Source of the DNA: Bacteroidota bacterium
GTDB lineage: Bacteria; Bacteroidota; Bacteroidia; Bacteroidales; P3
Assembly (NCBI GenBank): GCA_017860255.1
Contig: JAFNAR010000028.1
Coordinates: 1 to 35,238, forward strand
Direction: 5' to 3'
DNA length: 35,238 bases
Shown here in pieces: positions 16,948 to 23,887 of the stretch. Under the pieces are notes generated by a model that was given only the letters and a program-made list of their open reading frames with translations, was not told the origin of the DNA and did not search any database. Every line of letters begins with the position of its first letter. The first letter of the stretch is position 1. The translations under genes were made by a program, and so were the position numbers.

Positions 16948-19101
16948 CTATTCCACAACAAGTTTCTTAGTTAAATCAATTCCTTTACTACAAATTCTAA
17001 CATTATAAACTCCCCTGTTTAAATTGCTAATATTTAGCTTCAATTCTTTTATTCCTTTTGAAATAACTTCTCTTTTAACTTCCTTACCCATAATATTATG
17101 AATAATAATATCTGCCTTAGAGTTTAAATTATCAATACTTATTTTAGCCTTATCTTTTGCTGGATTTGGATAAATTAAAACATTAATATTATTAGCAACA
17201 TTAATATCATCTAAACCAATTTGAATATTGTAGAAATCTTTCCATTGAAAAGCTGCTTGATATAAGCCAAAAGAAGCTTCTGGTACATAAAGAGGAATTG
17301 ATTTATCAACATGATAAAATACATTTGAACCTAATTCAGGAGGAGTTACAGCAGAACAATTTATTGACTTTAAACCACAATATACAAAAGCACCATTAGC
17401 AATTGAAGTTACAGTTTGGGGAATTGAGATAGAGGATAATCTACTACAATTATAAAACAAACCACTACTAATTGAACTAATGGAGTTTGGAATTGTTGCT
17501 GAGGTCAAACTTGTACAATGACTAAAAGCATACCCACCAATTGAAGTAACAGAGTTTGGAATTGTGATTGAATATAATCTACTACAACCAGCAAAAGCAT
17601 GATTACCAATAGATGTAACAGAATTTGGTATTTCTATTGAATATAAACTTGTACAATTAAAAAAAACATCTCCCCCAATTGAAGTAATAGAGTTTGGAAG
17701 TGTTACTGAAGACAAAGCAGTACAATTATTAAAAGCCCAATCCCCAATTGAAGTAACAGAGTTTGGAATTGTTGCTGAGGCTAATAAAACACAACCATCA
17801 AAAGCAAAATCTCCAATACTATTAAGTGAATTAGAAAACATTATTGAGGTTAATTTATTGCAACCCTTAAAAGCATAATTATCAATAGAAATAACAGAGT
17901 TTGGAATTGTGATTGTAGTAAATCTACAACCTTCAAAAGCATTAGCATAAATTTTAGTTACTGAGTTTGGAATTGTTACAGAAGTTAAACTATCACATCC
18001 TGCAAAAGTACCATAAGCAATAGAAGTAACAGAGTCAGGAATAATAATTGAGTTTAAATTAACACATAGATAAAATGCTTGATTACCAATTGAAGTAACG
18101 GAGTTGGGAAATGTTATAGAAGTCAAACCACTACAACCATAAAAAGCATTATCATAAATGATAGAAGTACCTTCTCTAACATTAATAGTTGTATTTGGTG
18201 GCATAGTGCCTTTATATGTATATAAAACATTATTAATATAAAAAACTCCAACAGGTTGGGACATATACCAAGGAGTATTATCAAAAACAGCATAACCAAC
18301 AGAATTAACAGAGTTTCCAATAATAACTGAGGATAAACTTGTGCAATTACGAAAAGCAAAACTGCCTAATGAAACAACAGAGTTAGGAATAACTATCGAG
18401 GTTAACCCACTACAATCTTCAAAAGCATTATTTGGAATATTTTGAACAGAATCGCCAATAATCAATAGTGAAAAATTATTACAACCTTTAAAAACACGAT
18501 CAAAAAAAGCATCACCACCCATCAAATTACAATTAATAGGATTAAAGTACACAGTGTTTAAAGAAGAATTATTTTCAAAAGCACCATTACCAATTGAAGT
18601 AACAGATTTCCCAATTGTTACAGAATTTATACCACTACAATCTTCAAAAGCATTATTACCTATTGTAGTAAAAGCATCCCCAATATTTATTGAAGTTAAA
18701 CCACTGCAATTAAAAAATGCTCTTTCACCAATTGAAGTAACAGAGTTTCCAATAGTAACTGAATTTAAACCACTACAATCATAAAAAGCACCATCATCAA
18801 TTGTAATAACAGAGTTTGGAATAGTTACTGAAGTTAATCCATGACAATACATAAAAGCAAAATAACCAATTGAAGTAACATTATAGCTATTGCCATTATA
18901 TTGAACATTATCAGGAATTATCACACTCCCACTATATTCACTGGTATCTAAAAAAATCACTTCAACAGTACGTGGAGTAGTATAAGAAGTAATATGATAA
19001 TTAATTGTTTTCCCATTATAAACAGATGTAAAATCTTGTGCTTGGGTGTTAAAGCTAATTGCAAAAACAATTGCAAGTAAGATTTTGATTGATTTTTTCA
19101 T
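16948..19101 (-). CDS. BspA-type LRR surface protein with T9SS sorting domain (C)
   Basis: The largest of the group at 717 aa. Signal peptide 1-21; lead-in to about 74; the LRR_5 array runs from about 75 to 600, making it the longest array here; the inserted module lies at 275-312 (TPWYMSQPVGVFYINNVLYT). The array ends in the YVPEASFGLYQAAFQWKDF segment and a sorting domain follows at about 636-717 (IYPNPAKD ... LTKKLVVE). Around residues 178-210 one repeat is irregular (FNPINCNLMGGDAFFDRVF). It begins a stretch of LRR genes 101 bp downstream of the YD-like gene D. Confidence 0.88.
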   Translation of the reverse strand: MKKSIKILLAIVFAISFNTQAQDFTSVYNGKTINYHITSYTTPRTVEVIFLDTSEYSGSVIIPDNVQYNGNSYNVTSIGYFAFMYCHGLTSVTIPNSVITIDDGAFYDCSGLNSVTIGNSVTSIGERAFFNCSGLTSINIGDAFTTIGNNAFEDCSGINSVTIGKSVTSIGNGAFENNSSLNTVYFNPINCNLMGGDAFFDRVFKGCNNFSLLIIGDSVQNIPNNAFEDCSGLTSIVIPNSVVSLGSFAFRNCTSLSSVIIGNSVNSVGYAVFDNTPWYMSQPVGVFYINNVLYTYKGTMPPNTTINVREGTSIIYDNAFYGCSGLTSITFPNSVTSIGNQAFYLCVNLNSIIIPDSVTSIAYGTFAGCDSLTSVTIPNSVTKIYANAFEGCRFTTITIPNSVISIDNYAFKGCNKLTSIMFSNSLNSIGDFAFDGCVLLASATIPNSVTSIGDWAFNNCTALSSVTLPNSITSIGGDVFFNCTSLYSIEIPNSVTSIGNHAFAGCSRLYSITIPNSVTSIGGYAFSHCTSLTSATIPNSISSISSGLFYNCSRLSSISIPQTVTSIANGAFVYCGLKSINCSAVTPPELGSNVFYHVDKSIPLYVPEASFGLYQAAFQWKDFYNIQIGLDDINVANNINVLIYPNPAKDKAKISIDNLNSKADIIIHNIMGKEVKREVISKGIKELKLNISNLNRGVYNVRICSKGIDLTKKLVVE

Positions 19102-19202
19102 TTTATAATTGTTTTATTTTTTATGTCTGTACATTTCATTGAAAAGTGAACTTAATAACGTAATTCGAGTGCATCGAAGACAAAAGCAAAAAAAAAATAA
19201 GA

Positions 19203-20618
19203 TTATAATTTGATGATTTTCCCAGAGAAAGCAGTCTTATTTTTATCAATAACTTTATAGAAATAAACACCTCTTTTCAAAGAGAAAACATCCAATCTGC
19301 AATTTCTCCTTGTAGTTTCGCTCAACACTAATACACCATTTGAATTATAAAGCTCAATTATATATAGATTATTGTCTTTTAATTTAAAGCTAATGTAGTC
19401 TTGTGCAGGATTTGGATAGACAGCAATTGAATTATCAACAGATATGTCATTTAATGATATAGTGTTTAGAGAATAATGAAAGGTGCTTAGAAATGGTAGC
19501 CTCCAATCATAATCAGTCCATGTATAAGAATTAACTATAGTTAGCATATTATTCATCTTATAATAATCCAAAGGCAAAATTAAATCCTCTCTATCATAAG
19601 AATAATCATAGATATAATCATTTTTTGAATTATTATTCCATTGGTCATCATAAAACTGAGTCATCAAATCAACAGTCTTGTTGTTATTCTCATCATAAGT
19701 GTAGCTATGTCTTACCTGGTAAGTCCATGCAGTATCAGTCAGTTCCTTAGTAGAATATGTCTCAGATAAGCAATTATTATTGCCATCAAAGGTATACTCT
19801 TCTTTTCTGGTTGGTTTAGTAATGCTGGTGCAGTTACTATTTGCATCAAAAGTATATTCAGTTCTATAAACTTCCTCCCAAGCATCATTTTCGTAAACAA
19901 AAGAAATGGTGCTTAAAGTATTATTATTCATATCATAAGTTGATTCAATTTTATTTTTATACTTCCATTCAGTTACACTGTTTCTTGCATAAATAATCTT
20001 ACTTAAATTATTGTTTCTTTCATCATAAGTGTATTCTGTTTTACCAGAAGGACCATAATTGCTACTGTCAAGAGTAAGAACAAGGTTATAATTATTATCG
20101 TATAAATTAGTTGAATTAGCATAATGACTCCAAGATGAATTACTAAAATTATATCTTATAACTTTAACAAGATAATTTAAAGAATCATAAATATGAGTTA
20201 ATTTATTTAAGGGTTGCCATTGACCTTGATATCTATATTCAATTTGATCAACCACCTTATTATTTGCATTATAAGTTTTCTCCATCCTTGACTCCTCATC
20301 CCAAGTGCCAGTATAATGATGATAACGAGTTGAACTTAAAACATTGTTGTTTGCATCATAAGTATAAACATATCTTGTATCTTGGGCAAAACCAATATAA
20401 GTATCACTTAAAATATTATTATTATCATCATAAGTATAGATATTAGTATCCACAGTTGAATAATAGTAAAGCATATTGCCTCTATCGTCATATCCAAAAG
20501 TATGGTAAGCAATACCTTCAGCAGATATGCTATCTAATTTCATCTTATCAGGATTTTGAGCAAAAATAACTAAACCAATACTTAAGAAGTATAAAATAGA
20601 ATAAATGTGTTTTTTCAT
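19203..20618 (-). CDS. Secreted YD-like repeat protein with T9SS sorting domain (D)
   Basis: Protein of 471 aa with signal peptide (residues 1-21, ending VIFAQ). The body is built of repeats around TYDxNNNxLS (TYDDNNNILS, TYDANNNVLS, TYDERNNNLS, TFDANSNCTS), with aromatic W and Y between, resembling the YD/RHS-type beta-strand repeats but without an RHS core or toxin domain. A sorting domain closes the protein from about 398 (VYPNPAQD ... GVYFYKV ... GKIIKL). It sits between LRR genes E and C, 23 bp after E, and so is probably expressed with them. The plus-strand gene at 30651 has a loosely similar composition. Confidence 0.75.
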   Translation of the reverse strand: MKKHIYSILYFLSIGLVIFAQNPDKMKLDSISAEGIAYHTFGYDDRGNMLYYYSTVDTNIYTYDDNNNILSDTYIGFAQDTRYVYTYDANNNVLSSTRYHHYTGTWDEESRMEKTYNANNKVVDQIEYRYQGQWQPLNKLTHIYDSLNYLVKVIRYNFSNSSWSHYANSTNLYDNNYNLVLTLDSSNYGPSGKTEYTYDERNNNLSKIIYARNSVTEWKYKNKIESTYDMNNNTLSTISFVYENDAWEEVYRTEYTFDANSNCTSITKPTRKEEYTFDGNNNCLSETYSTKELTDTAWTYQVRHSYTYDENNNKTVDLMTQFYDDQWNNNSKNDYIYDYSYDREDLILPLDYYKMNNMLTIVNSYTWTDYDWRLPFLSTFHYSLNTISLNDISVDNSIAVYPNPAQDYISFKLKDNNLYIIELYNSNGVLVLSETTRRNCRLDVFSLKRGVYFYKVIDKNKTAFSGKIIKL

Positions 20619-20641
20619 ATAAATATTTGTTTGTTTGTTTT

Positions 20642-21697
20642 TTATTGAACGATTAGTTTTTTAGTAATATCAATTGACTCATTTACAATTCTAATATTAT
20701 AAACTCCCCTGTTTAAATCTTTAATATCAAGCTCTAATTCTTTTGTTCCTTTTGAAACAGGTTCTCTTTTAATTTCCTTGCCTAAAACATCATAGATAAT
20801 AATATCAGCTTTAGAGTTTAAAACCTTAAACTCAATTTTAGTCTTGTCTTTTGCAGTGTTTGGAGAAATTACAATATTAAAATTATTATCATCTTCAATA
20901 TCATCCAATCCTATTGTTTGAATATTAAAATCTTTCCACCCATTAGTTGCTTGATAAAAAGCAATGGAAGATGCAGTAACATAAAGAGGAATTGACTTGT
21001 TAACATTTTTAAAAACATCTTGTCCCAAACTTGGAGGTCTTGTAGCCGAACAAGTAATTGAACTTAACAAACTACAATTTTGAAAAGCAAACCTGCCAAT
21101 TGAAGTAAGCGAATTAGGAAAGCTAATTGTAATCAAACCAGTAGCCCAGTAGAAAGCATATTCAGAAACACTGACAGTACCCTCACGAACATTAATATAT
21201 AAATACTCAGTACTGGAGGTTTTATATTCATACAAGAAATTATTTATATACACCTCCCCATCAGGAATAGCATCATACCAGGGAGTATAATAAAATGCAC
21301 CCATACCAATTGTGGTAACCGAACTTGGAATATCAATCGCACTCAATTCAGTACAATCAAAAAAAGCTCTTGCCCCAATAATAACAACAGAAGAAGGAAT
21401 TTTAACCGAAATTAAATTATAACAACTCTCAAAAGCATTTTCATCAATTGAACTAACCAAAAAGAATTTGCCATCATAAAAAACCGAATAAGGAATATAC
21501 ACACTCCCACTATATTCATTAGCATAAGAGTAAGAAGAAATCCCCTTGCAGGTAACCGAAACCTTATAAGGATAAGTTAAAGAAGTTATTTTATAATAGA
21601 TAGTATCACCATTATAAACAGAAAAAAAGTCTTCAGCCTTAGCATTAAAGCTAAATGCAAAAATTATGGCAATAAAAACTAATAATAACTTCTTCAT
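20642..21697 (-). CDS. Short BspA-type LRR protein with altered sorting domain (E)
   Basis: The shortest LRR protein here, 351 aa, and the first gene of the block. Signal peptide 1-21 (ends NAKA), few LRR_5 repeats (about 80-140 and 175-225), the inserted module at about 138-174 (TPWYDAIPDGEVYINNFLYE), the exit PLYVTASSIAFYQATNGW, and a C-terminal domain at about 272-351 ending DITKKLIVQ. In that domain the usual YPNPAxD is SPNTAKD, a change in the most conserved motif. It has a -7 box 67 bp upstream and may head a transcript through D towards C. Confidence 0.85.
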   Translation of the reverse strand: MKKLLLVFIAIIFAFSFNAKAEDFFSVYNGDTIYYKITSLTYPYKVSVTCKGISSYSYANEYSGSVYIPYSVFYDGKFFLVSSIDENAFESCYNLISVKIPSSVVIIGARAFFDCTELSAIDIPSSVTTIGMGAFYYTPWYDAIPDGEVYINNFLYEYKTSSTEYLYINVREGTVSVSEYAFYWATGLITISFPNSLTSIGRFAFQNCSLLSSITCSATRPPSLGQDVFKNVNKSIPLYVTASSIAFYQATNGWKDFNIQTIGLDDIEDDNNFNIVISPNTAKDKTKIEFKVLNSKADIIIYDVLGKEIKREPVSKGTKELELDIKDLNRGVYNIRIVNESIDITKKLIVQ

Positions 21698-21757
21698 AAT
21701 AGATTGATTTTGCAGTTAATCAAATTCTTAATTAAACAAGCTAAGAAATTATTTTTC

Positions 21758-21784
21758 AACACTGCAAACTTACAATAATTAATG
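21758..21784 (-). promoter_or_regulatory. Upstream element of gene E, copied at 23049
   Basis: These 27 bases match 23049-23075 at 25 positions. They include, on the minus strand, TAAGTTTG (21772-21765), a -7 box followed by GCAGTG. The two copies sit in the same orientation, each upstream of a minus-strand gene. Confidence 0.55.
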
Positions 21785-21968
21785 TATAAAAAAGAAATTA
21801 TTTGATAAAAAACAATAAAAAAACAGACACTTATAAGAAAAAATGTAATTTAGCCACCCCAAACACCTTTTAAAGCTAAATAAACCACATAACACAAAAG
21901 CAAACCCCCTACCCACAATTTAGGAACAAAAGCAAGAAATAAAAATCAGCAAAAAGAATAACTGAAAA

Positions 21969-22529
21969 ATGATTGAAGACAAGAAGATAAGCAATATAGA
22001 TTTCAGACAGCAAGCACTGGAAGATGAATACAATAACTGCACATTCATCAACTGCAACTTTTCAGAAATGCAAATAAAAGAAGTAGTATTTGAAGACTGT
22101 AAATTTGAATTGTGTAATTTCAGTCTTGCCAAAATGGATGCCTTTTGGAGAGATGTTCAATTTAAAGAATGCAAACTCACTGGAGCCAATTTCACCAAAA
22201 TAAATAAATTCTCCACCTTTAGCTTTCAGCAGTCCAACCTGCAGTATGCCATATTTGTAAAAACCAAACTGAAATGCAGCAAATTCACCAGTTGCAACCT
22301 TCAAGAAGTAGACTTTAGCCAAGCCGATTTAACAATGTCAATATTCAAAGATTGCGATATGCTAAGAACAGTCTTCTCCAACACCAATTTAGAAAAAGCC
22401 GACCTCACAACATCCTACAACTACATAATAGATCCAAACAATAACACCATAAGAAAAGCCCGATTCTCAAAATATGGCCTCTCAGGACTGTTAATACCCT
22501 TTGGAATAATAATTGAAGATGTAGATTAG
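21969..22529 (+). CDS. Pentapeptide-repeat protein, Qnr/MfpA-like
   Basis: Right-handed beta-helix protein of 186 aa made of A(D/N)LxX-type pentapeptides (CNFSE, CKFEL, CNFSL, CKLTG, ANFTK, SNLQY, CNLQE, VDFSQ, ADLTM, TNLEK, ADLTT). The end, YIIDPNNNTIRKARF followed by GLSGLLIPFGIIIED, resembles the C-terminal cap of Qnr-like proteins, whose characterised relatives mimic DNA and bind gyrase. It is the only plus-strand gene in this stretch, about 270 bp from E, and I see no TAnnTTTG box upstream. A gyrase role is inferred from family resemblance only. Confidence 0.8.
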   Translation: MIEDKKISNIDFRQQALEDEYNNCTFINCNFSEMQIKEVVFEDCKFELCNFSLAKMDAFWRDVQFKECKLTGANFTKINKFSTFSFQQSNLQYAIFVKTKLKCSKFTSCNLQEVDFSQADLTMSIFKDCDMLRTVFSNTNLEKADLTTSYNYIIDPNNNTIRKARFSKYGLSGLLIPFGIIIEDVD

Positions 22530-22551
22530 GGGTTTAGATGTGGGAGAAATC

Positions 22552-22576
22552 TTAAACTTATTTTCAATAAGTTTAA
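22552..22576. terminator. Perfect hairpin between convergent genes
   Basis: TTAAACTTATT and AATAAGTTTAA form an 11-bp perfect stem with a 3-base loop, in the 51-bp gap between the pentapeptide gene and the convergent membrane protein gene. It could end both transcripts, though neither strand shows a long T run. Confidence 0.6.
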
Positions 22577-22580
22577 ACCT

Positions 22581-22988
22581 TTATATTAAATCAAAAAATA
22601 AGAGAATAATTACACTTATAAAGGCAATAAAGGAAATAATTGTAGCAATACTCCCAAAAATAACCCAATACTTAATTAAGCGAACATCTTTTCTAAGTTT
22701 TAATTCTGAATATTTGTTATAAGATTCCTTATCTTTAATTGGGTAATACTTACAAATCTCTTCATATTCTTCATCAGAAACATCCAAAGCAAAGTGTTTT
22801 TCAAAGAAATATTTTTTCTTTTCAGGATCATAAGTTGAATCGCTTTTATACGAATCAAGATACTTTCTTTCAATTTTACTTTCATCAATCAATCCAAGAT
22901 TAATTAAATGTTCATTTCTTAATTTAAGATTCTTTTTTTGTATCTCTCCTATTTTTTTATCTAAGAGTTCTTGTACTTTTGGGTTCAT
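22581..22988 (-). CDS. Small protein with two or fewer C-terminal membrane segments
   Basis: Unrecognised protein of 135 aa. The first 100 residues are charged and mostly helical (KIGEIQKKNLKLRNEHL, then YDPEKKKYFFEKHFALDVSD). The end, from about 105, is one long hydrophobic stretch (YWVIFGSIATIISFIAFISV then IILLFFDLI), so it is likely an inner-membrane protein with a soluble N-terminal domain. It is convergent with the pentapeptide gene and has a -7 box upstream in an element shared with gene E. No function assigned. Confidence 0.65.
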   Translation of the reverse strand: MNPKVQELLDKKIGEIQKKNLKLRNEHLINLGLIDESKIERKYLDSYKSDSTYDPEKKKYFFEKHFALDVSDEEYEEICKYYPIKDKESYNKYSELKLRKDVRLIKYWVIFGSIATIISFIAFISVIILLFFDLI

Positions 22989-23048
22989 AATTTGTAATTT
23001 TTTTAAGGTTATAAATTATTGTTTATTTGATCCAAAACAAATTTTTTG

Positions 23049-23075
23049 AACACTGCAAACATACAATAATAAATG
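23049..23075 (-). promoter_or_regulatory. Upstream element of the small membrane-protein gene
   Basis: Second copy of the 27-base element at 21758-21784. It includes TATGTTTG (23063-23056, minus strand), a -7 box 68 bp before the start; TTTG (23085-23082) lies 18 bases further upstream. The rest of 22989-23279 has no gene; the segment near 23212-23279 may be the left end of the transposase element. Confidence 0.55.
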
Positions 23076-23279
23076 AAAAAACAAAAAAATTGACAAATAA
23101 AATATAAAGATAGCACTTATTATCATAAGGTAATAATAGCATAAATGCAATATCTATAAAGAACCATCTTCTGCACTTGACATATTGCAAAACAACATAC
23201 AACTAGGTGTAATTCTCAAAAAGTAGGCTAAAAACGCTATAAAAGATTGAATTTATTATCTTTGCAAGCATTTAAAATT

Positions 23280-23563
23280 ATGAGTAAAAAATTTGCTTTT
23301 ATTGTAGCTCAAAACATACCAAAAAGAATGGTAAAATAGGAAGTATTCAACTTTATAAATGTAATACATGTGGCAAACAGTTTAGAGATATAAAACATAT
23401 TGATAGTGAACTTATTTTAGAAGACTATATATATGATAAACAAACTATAGAGCAATTATCTACAAAATATAAAATAAGTAAGAATACAATTCGTAGAAAA
23501 TTAAGCAGAGTCCAAGTACCTTTAATTATATCCTCACAAAAGGTCGTAGTAGTATTAATTTGA
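23280..23563 (+). pseudogene. Truncated transposase, zinc-ribbon N-terminal part only
   Basis: A broken transposase start. ATG at 23280 is out of frame with the rest by one base: one extra A in the six-A run would join MSKKI to CFYCSSKHTKKNGK and IGSIQLYKCNTCGKQF, a zinc ribbon with two C-x2-C pairs, followed by a helix-turn-helix (DKQTIEQLSTKYKISKNTIR). The frame ends at TGA 23561 just after KVVVVLI, where the catalytic domain of a full protein would begin. The pattern resembles the IS256-family variant with a zinc-binding N-terminus. A TATCTTTG box (23257-23264) precedes it. Confidence 0.75.
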
Positions 23564-23631
23564 AGAAAATAAGATTATGTTTTGCCCAAGCACCTCTCAG
23601 TAGAATTTATTTTAATGGCTTAAAAATTTGC

Positions 23632-23677
23632 TTAGACGCCGTCTAAAAACGCATTTTACAACGTTAGAGGCGTTTTT
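23632..23677. repeat. Isolated palindrome plus adjoining hairpin
   Basis: TTAGACGCCGTCTAA (23632-23646) is a perfect odd palindrome, the same as in the array at 23831-23845. Overlapping it, AAAAACGC (23645-23652) and GCGTTTTT (23670-23677) pair across 17 bases and run into a T tract, a possible plus-strand terminator. Confidence 0.65.
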
Positions 23678-23746
23678 TTATTGGTTTTCGGTGTTTGAGA
23701 ATGGTTTTTCAGAGGCTCTATATTATTAATTACTAAGATATTATCA

Positions 23747-23887
23747 TTAGAGAAAAGGGGCAAAAAATTAGACGGCATCCCAGTGTTTTTAGATAGAATC
23801 CTGTCTTATTTAGACACCGTCTAAATAAGCTTAGACGCCGTCTAATTAAAATCAAACGGCGTCTAAATTTATTTTAACGGCATTTAC
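23747..23887. repeat. 21-bp tandem repeat array with palindromic core
   Basis: Seven 21-bp units begin at 23747, 23768, 23789, 23810, 23831, 23852 and 23873. The first five start with TTAGA in exact register; the last two (TCAAA, TTTAA) are degenerate at that end but keep ACGGC. The fullest units hold TTAGACG-C-CGTCTAA or close variants, with palindrome centres at 23817, 23838, 23859 and 23880. Unit 4 forms a 10-bp stem with a 3-base loop (23806-23828). The array reaches the typA stop codon. Together with 23564-23746 this fills the gap between the transposase fragment and typA; no gene is seen in it. Confidence 0.8.

Noticed and set aside
18123..18359. Second minus-strand frame inside LRR gene C
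   Set aside because: It is an alternative frame kept open by the regular 69-bp LRR repeats.
22062..22322. Minus-strand frame opposite the pentapeptide gene
   Set aside because: The repeat period of the real gene keeps the opposite frame open; no start signal or motif supports it.
23632..23646. dif site for Xer recombinases
   Set aside because: Shorter than the 28-bp dif site and without its two different arms around a central spacer.
23747..23887. CRISPR array
   Set aside because: Period of 21 bp leaves no spacers and no cas genes are present; the units are contiguous.
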